Below are positions 8,253-16,438 of a DNA stretch of 64,000 nucleotides, piece by piece (the first letter of the stretch is position 1; each line of letters begins with the position of its first letter). The stretch is from Streptosporangium violaceochromogenes (lineage in GTDB: Bacteria; Actinomycetota; Actinomycetes; Streptosporangiales; Streptosporangiaceae). The stretch is from assembly GCF_014654615.1 (NCBI RefSeq), contig NZ_BNBB01000001.1:372001-436000 (forward strand), in the 5' to 3' direction. The notes under the pieces are model-generated. The model saw only the letters and a program-made list of their open reading frames with translations, had not been told where the DNA came from and ran no database searches. The position numbers were made by a program, and so were the translations under genes.

Positions 8253-9239
8253 ATGGGCGACCACCAGCCGACCGATTCACAACGACTCCAAAAAAGGGAT
8301 CCGGAGAACCGGGGAACCCCCGAAATCCCGGACACCCCGGAAAATCCGGGAAACGGGAGTCCCGCCGGCGAGGGCGGCTGGCACGTGGACGACCGCTGCA
8401 CGAACTGCGACGTCGCCCGGCAGCTGGCCCCGGGCCTGATCGGCGAGGTCGCGGGCCGCTCGGTGATCCTCCGTCAGCCGGGCGACGAGGCGGAGACCCG
8501 GCGGCTGCACGCCGCCGCGCACGCCTGCCCCACCCGGTCGATCCGCCGATCGTCCCGCCTGCCGGGCCCGGAGACGGACCCCTTCCCGATCCGGCTGGAC
8601 GACGGCCTCTACCTGTGCGGGCACAACTCCCAGCACACCGCGGGAGCCACCTCCTACCTGCTGCGCCGTCCGTCGGGAACGGTGATGATGATCGACACTC
8701 CGCGCTGGGACCGCGGGCTGGCCACGCGGTACGAGCGGCTGGGGACCGTCACCGACGTGCTGCTCACCCACCGCGACCACGCCGCGCACGGCCGCCGCTA
8801 CGCCGACCGCTTCGGCGCCCGCCTGTGGATCCACGAGGGCGACCTCGCCGCCGCCCCGGACGCCGACCGCGTGATCCGGGGCACCGGCCCGGCCGAGATC
8901 GCCGAGGGGGTGATCGCCCACCCCCTCCCGGGCCACACCGAGGGGAGCGTGCTCTACGTCGCCGACGAGCGATACTGCTTCAGCGGTGACAGCCTTTACT
9001 GGTCACGCGCCACGGAGGACGTCGAGGTGTTCGAGAAGGTCACCTGGTACTCCATCGAGGAGCTGGCCGCCTCCCTGGCGCGCACGGCAGGCCGGCTCCG
9101 TTTCGAATGGCTCCTTCCGGGGCACGGCGACCGCAGACGGCTTCCCCCGGAGGAAATGTCCGGCCGGCTACGGAGGCTCGCCGCACGCGCCCAGACATAT
9201 CAACCTCAGCCGGTCGACCTTTCCGCCCTCCGCTGGTAG
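8253..9239 (+). CDS. Ferredoxin-like domain fused to MBL-fold hydrolase
   Basis: Protein of 328 aa. After a polar, Pro-rich N-terminus of ~45 residues comes a ferredoxin-like domain (WHVDDRCTNCDVARQLAPG ... AHACPTRSIR, about residues 46-105), then a metallo-beta-lactamase-fold domain with LYLCGHNSQHTAGATSYLL, MMIDTPRW, the metal motif LLTHRDHAAHG near residue 175, HPLPGHTEGS near residue 235, FSGDSLYW, and LLPGHGDR. Related fusions have a CxxCxxC cluster; here the third Cys is Ala (CTNCDVA), leaving C, C and the later ACP cysteine. The cluster may be 3Fe-4S or lost. The substrate is unknown; a glyoxalase-II-like or quinone-type hydrolase role cannot be decided. The ATG at 8253 follows GGGAGAAAC. 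Confidence 0.82.
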   Translation: MGDHQPTDSQRLQKRDPENRGTPEIPDTPENPGNGSPAGEGGWHVDDRCTNCDVARQLAPGLIGEVAGRSVILRQPGDEAETRRLHAAAHACPTRSIRRSSRLPGPETDPFPIRLDDGLYLCGHNSQHTAGATSYLLRRPSGTVMMIDTPRWDRGLATRYERLGTVTDVLLTHRDHAAHGRRYADRFGARLWIHEGDLAAAPDADRVIRGTGPAEIAEGVIAHPLPGHTEGSVLYVADERYCFSGDSLYWSRATEDVEVFEKVTWYSIEELAASLARTAGRLRFEWLLPGHGDRRRLPPEEMSGRLRRLAARAQTYQPQPVDLSALRW

Positions 9240-9367
9240 AAACCAGACCATTTCCCGTAATTCGGGCCGACACCATCTCGAATTCGCGGGGGCACCTCCG
9301 GCGTCCGGCCCTCTTCCCCGGCCGTCTTCCCCAACCATCGAAACGCCGGACGTCATAGCCTGAGGGC

Positions 9368-9991
9368 ATGGAAGCCGCCAACCTGGTGCTCGCCGTGATC
9401 AGCGCCGCCGCCACCGTCGCGGGCACCTACTTCGCCTGGGTCTCCGCGTGGCCGGCCCTCAAGAGGCGGTACGACAGGGCCCGGCGCGCCGTTCCGGAAG
9501 GCGGCCCGGTGTCCGGCCCCGCGCCCGGCCCGGTGTCCGGTGAGAAGTCCGGCCGGGAGAACGGCCGCCCAGCGGCGAAGTACGACGTGTTCGTCTCCTA
9601 CTCCCCCGCCGACGCCGCACTGGTCACGCCCCTGGCCGAACGGCTGGAGCGGCGCGGCGTCCGGGTGGCCTACGACAAGGTGGTCGTCGGGCCGGCCTCG
9701 ATCGTCCTCCATGAGATCGAGAAGGCCATCCGCGACTCGGCGCACGGGCTGCTCGTCCTCAGCCCCGGCTCGCTGTCCAGCGGCCCGGTGAGAAACGAGT
9801 ACTACGCGCTGCTCAACAGGTCGATGCGCGACGAACGGCTGCTCATCCCCGTCCTCGCCAAGGGCGTCGACGAGTCCGAGCTCCCGGAGTTCGTCAAGAT
9901 CCGCTTCTGCGGCGACCTGCGCGACCCCTCGGAGGAGCTCCTCGACCGGCGCGCCGACGAGATCGCGCGAGCCCTCCGCAAGAGGGCCTGA
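9368..9991 (+). CDS. Membrane-anchored TIR-domain protein
   Basis: Protein of 207 aa with an N-terminal membrane helix (ANLVLAVISAAATVAGTYFAW, residues 3-23), a basic and Pro/Gly-rich linker, then a TIR domain from residue ~71 (YDVFVSYSPADAALV), GVRVAYDKVVVGP and AIRDSAHGLLVLSPGSL. A Glu in GPVRNEYYALL stands where TIR NADases carry their catalytic Glu. Bacterial TIR proteins are often NAD-cleaving or signalling modules in defence systems, but no partner (Thoeris ThsA, SIR2, nuclease) is next to it. It sits alone between an MBL gene and a membrane protein, so its role is unassigned. The ATG follows TGAGGGC. Confidence 0.85.
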   Translation: MEAANLVLAVISAAATVAGTYFAWVSAWPALKRRYDRARRAVPEGGPVSGPAPGPVSGEKSGRENGRPAAKYDVFVSYSPADAALVTPLAERLERRGVRVAYDKVVVGPASIVLHEIEKAIRDSAHGLLVLSPGSLSSGPVRNEYYALLNRSMRDERLLIPVLAKGVDESELPEFVKIRFCGDLRDPSEELLDRRADEIARALRKRA

Positions 9992-10121
9992 GGACGCCTC
10001 CTTGCCCGCGTTACCCCGCGCGGTGGAGGGCGGGTCAGCCCGCAGACGGACGACCCGGCGGGGGGCGGCGGCCTAGCGTCCTTGAGCGACAGTCCCGCAC
10101 GGCAAGGAAAGCAAAAACGAC

Positions 10122-10826
10122 ATGTTCAACGACTCGGCCGACTTCAGGCGCGTGGCCTCGGGCACGCTCCTGATCGTCGCACCCCTCCTGCAGGCCGTCG
10201 CCGTCATCCTGGACCCGGGCACCTGGGGCGACGACCGGGAGGCCGTAAGCTACGGCGCCAACCCGGCGCTGGCCCAGACGCAGTCGGCCATGTACCACTG
10301 GGCCTACCTGCTGACGGCCCTGGCCGCCCTCGGCCTGCTGCACGTGATGCGCCGCCGCGCGGTGCTCTTCGGGCACATCGTGGGCCCGCTCACCGTCCTC
10401 GGGTACATCAACCTGTCGGGCATGCTCATGATCGACCCGGTGGAGTGGTGGCTGGGGCAGCACAACAGTCCCGAGGAGAGCACCAGGATCCTGGACGAGA
10501 TGCTCAACCTTCCCGGCGTCGTCCTCGGCTTCCAGATGCCGTGGCTCTTCTTCGCGATCTTCGGCCTGCCGGTTCTCCTGGTCGGCGTCTGGCGGGCCGG
10601 GTTCGCGCACTGGTGGGTCCCGCTGGTCGTGGCGATCGGCTACGGCACCTCACTGCTGATCCCCTACGGCCCGGTGACCGTGGTGATGTGGGCCGCCCCG
10701 GCGGTCGCGCTCGGCTCACTCGGCGTCAAGATGCTCCGGATGGACCGCCGGGAGTGGGTCTCCCACTACCCGACCGCCGCGCCCGGCCGCACCACGCCCG
10801 ACTCGTACGCGAACACCACCGCCTGA
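10122..10826 (+). CDS. Polytopic membrane protein, unknown
   Basis: Protein of 234 aa with about six membrane helices (VASGTLLIVAPLLQAVAVIL; YLLTALAALGLLHV; IVGPLTVLGYINLSGMLM; VVLGFQMPWLFFAIFGLPVLL; WVPLVVAIGYGTSLLIPYG; VVMWAAPAVALGSLG). I do not recognise a named family. The ATG at 10122 follows GGAAAG. Its last 61 bases overlap, tail to tail, the 3' end of the response-regulator gene on the other strand, so one transcript may interfere with the other. It could be a target or sensor partner of that two-component system, but this is only positional. Confidence 0.75.
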   Translation: MFNDSADFRRVASGTLLIVAPLLQAVAVILDPGTWGDDREAVSYGANPALAQTQSAMYHWAYLLTALAALGLLHVMRRRAVLFGHIVGPLTVLGYINLSGMLMIDPVEWWLGQHNSPEESTRILDEMLNLPGVVLGFQMPWLFFAIFGLPVLLVGVWRAGFAHWWVPLVVAIGYGTSLLIPYGPVTVVMWAAPAVALGSLGVKMLRMDRREWVSHYPTAAPGRTTPDSYANTTA

Positions 10827-11428
10827 GCCCGGTCCCGCAGATGGAGCTTCATCAGCACCCGCGCCACGTGGGTCTTGACCGTCGCCTCTCCGACGAAGAG
10901 CTCACGCGCGATCTCGGCGTTGGTCAGGCCGCGGGCCAGGAACCGCAGCACCTCAAGCTCACGCGGGGTGAGCTCGGCGAGCTGCGGCGGCGGCGCGGGA
11001 TCGTGATGCCCGGCGAAGGAGGCGATGACACGGGTGGTGACGGCCGGATCCAGCAGGGCGTCGCCGCCGACGACGACGCGGACGGCCTCCACGAGCTGCT
11101 CGGGCGGCGAGACCTTGAGCAGGAACCCGCTGGTCCCGGCGCGGAGCGCGGCGTAGAGGTTCTCGTCGGTGTCGAAGGTGGTCAGCATGACGACCTTCGG
11201 CGGGTCGGGCCAGGCGAGAAGCTGCCGGGCCGCGCTGAGGCCGTCCAGACGCGGCATGGAGATGTCCATCAGCACGATGTCCGGGCGGGTACGGCGGGCC
11301 ACGGCGACGGCCTCCGCGCCGTCGGAGGCCTCCCCCACCACCTCCATGCCCGGCTCGCTCTCCACGACGAGCTTCAGCCCGGCCCGGACCATCGCCTGAT
11401 CGTCGGCGATCACGACACGGATGCTCAT
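10766..11428 (-). CDS. NarL/LuxR-type response regulator
   Basis: Protein of 220 aa. The receiver domain (residues 1-120) has the acidic pair DD in VVIADDQAMVRAG, the phospho-acceptor Asp in DIVLMDISMPRLDG near residue 53, Thr in VVMLTTFD, and Lys in GFLLKVSPPEQL. The C-terminal LuxR-type helix-turn-helix is LTPRELEVLRFLARGLTNAEIARELFVGEATVKTHVARVLMKL. It is downstream of and co-directional with the histidine kinase gene (42 bases between them), forming a standard pair. The target genes are unknown. Confidence 0.93.
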   Translation of the reverse strand: MSIRVVIADDQAMVRAGLKLVVESEPGMEVVGEASDGAEAVAVARRTRPDIVLMDISMPRLDGLSAARQLLAWPDPPKVVMLTTFDTDENLYAALRAGTSGFLLKVSPPEQLVEAVRVVVGGDALLDPAVTTRVIASFAGHHDPAPPPQLAELTPRELEVLRFLARGLTNAEIARELFVGEATVKTHVARVLMKLHLRDRAQAVVFAYESGVVRPGAAVG

Positions 11429-11470
11429 CTCTCCTCCTCGTCCCGCCGTACGCCCGCGGGCCCGGCCGGG

Positions 11471-12712
11471 TCAGCTGATCCGCTCATCGGTGAGCACCTC
11501 CTGGTGGGAGATCGGCAGGGAGGCGTGAACGCGGAACCCGCCCTCGGGGCGGCGGCCCGCCTGGAAGGTGCCGCCGAAGAGCGCGGCGCGCTCGCGCATG
11601 CCGACGAGGCCGTTGCCCGTCGACAGGTCGGACGCCGTCAGGCCGGGCGAGGCGCCGCCGTCCAGGACCTCCAGCTCCACGGAGTCGGCGTGGTAGGAGA
11701 CCGTGATCCGGATCTCCGACTCGCTCGCGTGCTTGACGGCGTTGGTGAGGGCCTCCTGCACGATGCGGTAGGCCGACAGGTCCAGGCCCGGCGGCAGGCG
11801 CACCGGCTCGCCCTCGACGTCGAGGGTGATCCGCACCCCGGAGGAGACGAGCGAGCTCACCGTCGCGGCCAGCATCTCCAGGCCGGGCTGCGGGATGGCC
11901 TCGTCGAGCGGCATGCGCAGCGCGCCGAGCATGACGCGCAGTTCCTCGACCGCCTCGCGGCCCATCCGCTCGATGCCGAGAAGCACCTCGTCGTTCCCGC
12001 CGCCCCTGCGCCGGAGCACCCCGGCCTGCATGACCATCATGCTGACGCTGTGCGCGACCACGTCGTGCAGCTCGCGGGCGATGCGGACCCGTTCCTGGGC
12101 GACGGCCTCGGCCGCCTGGCGCTCCCTGTCACGTTCCAGCTGGACGGTGTGCAGAGCCAGCTTGCGGACCCGCGTGGCGTAGGCGTGCACGGCCAGGCCC
12201 GTGAGATAGGAGGCGCCGAAGACGACCGTCAGGAAGATGACCTCCTCGAAGGGAAGCCAGCGGTGGTCGACGGCACCGGAGTCGAAGACCAGGACACCGG
12301 TCAGGCCCCAGGCCAGACCCCGCGCGAAGGGAAGTTCGGCGCCGACCGTGTGAAAGACGATCATCAAGGAGGCGAGCTGCCAGACCTGGCAGGACTCATA
12401 CCCCTGACGGTGCCAGGCGTACTGGGCGAGGATCATGAGGATGAAGACCGCGACCGGTGCCCGGCGCCGGAACCACACCAGGACGCCGGTGACGAGAGCC
12501 TGGCCGATCCACCACAGTTCGGGGGTCTCGGCCGCGCCGTGCTCGGTGGCGACGGTGAACGCCTCCAGCGTGCCGAGGGCGATGATCGCACCGCCGATCA
12601 GCAGGTCGACCTTGGGAAGCGCGCGGACGTACCGGACGAGCGACGCCACGCTCAGGCGCCGGACGGACGGCACCGTGCGGGGATGCCGGACAGGAGGAAG
12701 GGGAACCGCCAT
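11471..12712 (-). CDS. Sensor histidine kinase (HisKA_3 type)
   Basis: Protein of 413 aa. The N-terminal half has about five or six membrane helices without a large outside loop (LLIGGAIIALGTLEAF; ALVTGVLVWF; VAVFILMILAQYA; LASLMIVFHTVG; VIFLTVVFGASYLTGLAVH). A short coiled segment leads to the dimerisation helix with the phospho-His in RIARELHDVVAHSVSMM (about residue 220), then an HATPase domain with AYRIVQEALTNAVKHA (N box) and GNGLVGMRERAALFGG (G box). The lack of a sensor domain suggests sensing within the membrane. It pairs with the response regulator just downstream. The start is GTG or ATG near 12712, consistent with the family. Confidence 0.9.
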   Translation of the reverse strand: MAVPLPPVRHPRTVPSVRRLSVASLVRYVRALPKVDLLIGGAIIALGTLEAFTVATEHGAAETPELWWIGQALVTGVLVWFRRRAPVAVFILMILAQYAWHRQGYESCQVWQLASLMIVFHTVGAELPFARGLAWGLTGVLVFDSGAVDHRWLPFEEVIFLTVVFGASYLTGLAVHAYATRVRKLALHTVQLERDRERQAAEAVAQERVRIARELHDVVAHSVSMMVMQAGVLRRRGGGNDEVLLGIERMGREAVEELRVMLGALRMPLDEAIPQPGLEMLAATVSSLVSSGVRITLDVEGEPVRLPPGLDLSAYRIVQEALTNAVKHASESEIRITVSYHADSVELEVLDGGASPGLTASDLSTGNGLVGMRERAALFGGTFQAGRRPEGGFRVHASLPISHQEVLTDERIS

Positions 12713-12791
12713 GCGGGGAGACTAAACCCTCACGTTCCCCTTGCCCATAGGGCAAAGCACTCAGACCAGTCATCTGCAAGTGCGTCACAAG

Positions 12792-14342
12792 TCAGGACGG
12801 CCGGAAGGACACGCTCCGCGCGAACCGGTTCGCGAGCCCGTCGTCGCAGGTGCCGGGCGCGCAGAAGTAGATCATAAGCGCGGGTCTGTCGGGTCGTTCC
12901 ACCGCCCACCCCGTGAAGTCGAGCTTACCGCCCCGCTGCGGGTCGATGATCGCCCCCTCCACCCGTACGGCCGACTGCCCGCCCACCCGCACCTGGACCT
13001 TCTCGGAGAAGACGTTGACCGTTCCCGGCAGCGACGACTGCAGGGTCTCCTGAAGTTGCTGGGTCCCGCCGCGGGGGTCGAGCGTGTCAAGGGTCTGCGT
13101 GTAGATCCCGGTCGCCTCCTCCGGCGCGTTCTTGATGATCTCGTTCACCGCCGCCCAGTCGGCGGTGACCGGCGTGCCGAACAGCGCGTCGAACTCCGCC
13201 ACCCGCGGCGAGGTCACCGTGAAGACGTCGGCGTGCGGGCGGGTGGTCCAGCCTCCGGGGTGCTCGAAGGCGACGGGAACGGCGGACGTGCCCGGGTAGG
13301 AGGCCCAGGCGTCGCCCCCGCGCAGAAACGCCACGAGCAGCGCCGTCAGGGCGACGATCGCCACGATCGCCGCCCCCGCCGCGACGAGGACGCGCCGGCC
13401 GCCGCGCCCTGCGGACGCCTCCGGCCCCTTGGCGAGCCGTCCCTCCTGCCGCGACGACTCCTGGGTGCCGGCGGCGAGCCGGTAGGACTGGCCGCTGATC
13501 GCGTCGCGCAGTTCGGTGACGAACCGCGTACAGGTGTCGTAACGCTGGTCGGGCGACTTGGCGAGCGCACGCGCCATGACGCCGTCGACCTCAAGCGGCA
13601 GTTCGGGCCGGAGCGTGGTCAGCGGCGTGGGCGCCTCGGCCAGGTGCGCCCACAGCAGCGCGATCTCGTTGTCGCGCTGGAACGGCAGCCGCCCGGCGAG
13701 CGCCTCGTAGACCACGCATGCCAGGCCGTACTGGTCGCAGCGGCCGTCGATGTGCTCCTTGTTGATCTGCTCGGGGGACATGTAGCGGGGGGTCCCGATG
13801 AACTGGTCGGTCTGGGTGAGCCCGGAGATCGAGGTGCGGTGTTTGGTGATGCCGAAGTCGGTGAGGTAGGCGTGGTCCCCCTCGGCGTGGCCGGCGATCA
13901 GGATGTTGGCGGGTTTGACGTCGCGGTGGATGAGGTCGTGCGCGTGCGCGGTGTCCAGGGCCGCCGCCACCTGGGCGAAGATCCGGTTGACCTGGCTGAT
14001 CGGCAGCGGCCCCCGGTCGTAGAAGAGGCGGCGCAGATCGGGGCCGTCGACGTAGCGCATCGCGATGTAGAGCGTTCCGTCCTCGGCGGAGTCGGCCTCG
14101 AAGATCGGGATGATGTTGGGGTGGTCGATGCCGGCGACCGTCCGCGACTCCAGGACGAAGCGCTGGCGGAACCGGTCGTCCTCGCCGAGCAGCGGGTTGA
14201 GGACCTTCAGCGCCACCCGGCGGTTGAGCCGGGGGTCCACCGCGAGGTAGACCACGGCCATGCCGCCCTTGCCTATCAGGTCCTCGACGTAGTAGCCGGC
14301 CACCTCCCGGCCGATGAGCGATCTGTCGTTCACGGTCGTCAC
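12792..14342 (-). CDS. Membrane Ser/Thr protein kinase (PknB type, no PASTA)
   Basis: Protein of 516 aa. The Hanks-type kinase domain spans residues ~18-275: LIGKGGMAVVYLA (P loop), ALKVL (Lys), IHRDVKPANIL (RD-type catalytic loop), DFGITKH, GTPRYMSPEQ, and CDQYGLACVVYEAL. A juxtamembrane linker rich in Ser/Arg precedes one membrane helix (VLVAAGAAIVAIVALTALLVAFL), then an outside C-terminal domain of ~180 residues with no PASTA repeats and two cysteines (YFCAPGTCDDG). The start is GTG at 14342, overlapping the TGA of the upstream protease-like gene (GTGA), so the two are translationally coupled and likely work as a unit: an outside or zinc-ribbon sensor and an inside kinase. Confidence 0.9.
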   Translation of the reverse strand: MTTVNDRSLIGREVAGYYVEDLIGKGGMAVVYLAVDPRLNRRVALKVLNPLLGEDDRFRQRFVLESRTVAGIDHPNIIPIFEADSAEDGTLYIAMRYVDGPDLRRLFYDRGPLPISQVNRIFAQVAAALDTAHAHDLIHRDVKPANILIAGHAEGDHAYLTDFGITKHRTSISGLTQTDQFIGTPRYMSPEQINKEHIDGRCDQYGLACVVYEALAGRLPFQRDNEIALLWAHLAEAPTPLTTLRPELPLEVDGVMARALAKSPDQRYDTCTRFVTELRDAISGQSYRLAAGTQESSRQEGRLAKGPEASAGRGGRRVLVAAGAAIVAIVALTALLVAFLRGGDAWASYPGTSAVPVAFEHPGGWTTRPHADVFTVTSPRVAEFDALFGTPVTADWAAVNEIIKNAPEEATGIYTQTLDTLDPRGGTQQLQETLQSSLPGTVNVFSEKVQVRVGGQSAVRVEGAIIDPQRGGKLDFTGWAVERPDRPALMIYFCAPGTCDDGLANRFARSVSFRPS

Positions 14343-15970
14343 GCTTCGGACGGGTGCCCGCAGTAGCCGCAGAAGCGGTGGGCGGGGCCCAGTCGCATGC
14401 CGCAGGCGGTGCAGTACTTCTGGACGGCGAACTCCGCGGACCGGCTCCCCGTGCCGGGCGCGGACGGCTCGGTGCCGGGGTCGCGCGCGACCAGCACGGG
14501 CGCGGCGGGCGGGCCGGACGTCACCTTGGGCAGGGCGGGGAAGGATCGGCCGACCACCACGGTGGAGCCGGCCTCGTCGTCGAGCCGCGGCGGACGCGAC
14601 GCCGAGGGCCGGGGGCCCGGCTCTCCCGGACGGCCCGTCCCGAGGTCGAGGCGCGCCTCCCAGGTACTCGCGGAGCCCGGGGCCACCGGGGACGGGGCGT
14701 CCGGAGAGTCCCCGGCGTCCCGCGGGCGCCCGCCCCGCCGCCAGGCCAGGCCGGCGACGATCACCACGACCAGCACCAGCAGGCCGCCGCCCACGAGGAA
14801 CGGCCACAGGGCGGGCCCGGTGTCACGGCCCGGGGCGGCGCCCGCCGCCTTGACCCCCTCGTCCTCGGCGGTGCCGCGCTTCTGCTGGGCCGTCTTCAGA
14901 TGCGCGGCGGCCACGGTGTGGCCGGGATAGAGATCCAGTACGCGCTGGAAGGCCGGCACGGCGTCGCCGTAGTACCTGGTGTGGAAGCGGGTCAGCGCCT
15001 GCTCGAAGGCGGCGTCGATCGGCCCGCGCCTGGGCACGGCCTTCGCCTCCGCCAGCGACTTGGTGATCTCTCGGACGCCGATCATCCGCGCCTCCTTGCC
15101 ACCGCCGACCAGCAGCCCGACGACCTCGCCCTTCTTGTCCTCGATGACCGGCCCGCCCAGCAGTCCCCTGTCGATGAGCGCGCCCAGCTTCACGGACTCG
15201 TCGACCTTCTTCTCCGGGTCCGCGAACCGGCGGCCCCCCTCCCCGGCCCCGCCGGCGCGCAGGTGGGCGATGTCGACGGTCTCCGGGAGGTTGGCCGCGG
15301 GCCGTCCGGTGAACCCGGCGACCGCCACCGGCGAGCCCTCCTTGCCGGGCACCGAGGCCGCCAGCGGCGCCGTGGGAAGCCCCGCGCTGCCGTCGGCCCG
15401 CCCGACGGACTCCAGCACGGCGGGGCTGTCGGGGCCGTCCCCGGAGTGGACGATCTCGGCCTTGAACCCCTCCTTGTCCGGCGGGGAGATGTTGGGGAAG
15501 ACGCGGATCTCGGTGGTGACGTCGATGATGCAGGTCGCGGTGGCCTGCTGGGGCGGATAGCACTTCTGCAGATGGTGGTTGAGCAGGTCGTCCTTGACGG
15601 TGTGCCGCTCGAAGTCGTCGGGGATCTTGACCTTGTGGTGCTCGGCGAAGATCCTGTTGGCGGCGTGGACCTGGACGTCCCGGTCGCTCTTCACCACCCG
15701 GGAGAGGGTGACGATGGCGCCCTCGGGGTTGACGACGACCCCGGTGCCCTCACCGATCGGCACGTCGTAGCGGCGCTTCACGTGGACCAGTTCGCCGATG
15801 TGGTCCAGCAGGGTGATGTCGACCCGGGCCATGGCCTCGACCCTGACCACGGCGGGGGTCACCAGGTCGGTGATCCCGCTCGGATGTTCGTGAGCCAGCG
15901 CAGGCAGCGCCGTGGCGACCACGAGCACGAGGCCGCCAAGAAGCACCGGAGCTGAGCCGAACCGCCGCAT
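14339..15970 (-). CDS. Trypsin-like membrane protein with degenerate catalytic sites and zinc ribbon
   Basis: Protein of 543 aa. Start ATG 15970 follows GGGAG by five bases; TTG and GTG codons just upstream are less likely. Signal peptide (VLLGGLVLVVATALPALAHEH), then a trypsin/HtrA-like fold: GTGVVVNPEGAIVTLSRVV matches the strand that normally ends in the catalytic AHV but has Arg in place of His, and LIDRGLLGGPVIEDKKGEVVGLLVGGG matches the GNSGGP strand with Leu in place of the catalytic Ser. A TPR-like stretch (FHTRYYGDAVPAFQRVLDLYPGH) precedes a membrane helix (ALWPFLVGGGLLVLVVVIVAGLAW), a Pro-rich inside linker, and a C-terminal zinc ribbon (CTACG...CGYCG). It is likely a non-enzymatic binding or sensing protein for the coupled kinase. 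Confidence 0.85.
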   Translation of the reverse strand: MRRFGSAPVLLGGLVLVVATALPALAHEHPSGITDLVTPAVVRVEAMARVDITLLDHIGELVHVKRRYDVPIGEGTGVVVNPEGAIVTLSRVVKSDRDVQVHAANRIFAEHHKVKIPDDFERHTVKDDLLNHHLQKCYPPQQATATCIIDVTTEIRVFPNISPPDKEGFKAEIVHSGDGPDSPAVLESVGRADGSAGLPTAPLAASVPGKEGSPVAVAGFTGRPAANLPETVDIAHLRAGGAGEGGRRFADPEKKVDESVKLGALIDRGLLGGPVIEDKKGEVVGLLVGGGKEARMIGVREITKSLAEAKAVPRRGPIDAAFEQALTRFHTRYYGDAVPAFQRVLDLYPGHTVAAAHLKTAQQKRGTAEDEGVKAAGAAPGRDTGPALWPFLVGGGLLVLVVVIVAGLAWRRGGRPRDAGDSPDAPSPVAPGSASTWEARLDLGTGRPGEPGPRPSASRPPRLDDEAGSTVVVGRSFPALPKVTSGPPAAPVLVARDPGTEPSAPGTGSRSAEFAVQKYCTACGMRLGPAHRFCGYCGHPSEA

Positions 15971-16175
15971 AGCCACTCCCAAGGGGGGATAAGGACAAGC
16001 GTGGCAACCGTAGTGCAGAAGTCAATAGAACGGTGCAACAGACAAGCGCTCGATAGGGAAGTGTCCGCGCATCCCCGTCACGGATGACCGAAAAGCCCAG
16101 GGACAACCCGCCATCATCAGCAGCATTAATGGACAAAAAGGATATATTCGGCTAAGCGAGCGGAGGCGCCGGCGG

Positions 16176-16418
16176 TCAGCCCCGGCGGCGCACGAGCACC
16201 GCCGGATCGAACCGGACCTCGAACGGAGCCCTCGGGGCGGCGACCTCCCCCGCCTCGCGCTTGTCCGCCGGTTCGTACCCGTCCCCACGAGCTCGTGGAC
16301 GTACGGCGAGGGCTCCTCCGACCGGCGGCCTTCCGGGAAAGACCTTCCGACCGTCCGCCGACTCTGTCGTCGCCGTCGCGGTCACCCACTCAGCAGCGGG
16401 AGTCTCGCCTCCGTCCAC
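16176..16418 (-). CDS. Possible small protein, unrecognised
   Basis: Open frame of 80 aa starting GTG at 16418, with GGGAAG about seven bases upstream. The sequence is Arg/Pro/Gly-rich (GRKVFPGRPPVGGALAVRPRARG, ending APFEVRFDPAVLVRRRG). No domain is recognised. It fills the gap between cbiZ and the protease-like gene. GC-skewed frames of this size arise by chance in such DNA, so this is a weak call. Confidence 0.35.
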   Translation of the reverse strand: MDGGETPAAEWVTATATTESADGRKVFPGRPPVGGALAVRPRARGDGYEPADKREAGEVAAPRAPFEVRFDPAVLVRRRG

Positions 16419-16438
16419 ATGCTACTTCCCACTTTTCC

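Noticed and set aside
10082-12877. Very long plus-strand open frame (about 930 codons)
   Set aside because: It runs opposite to the kinase and response regulator genes; composition is Arg/Gly/His-rich as expected from the antisense of GC-rich codons and no domain is present.
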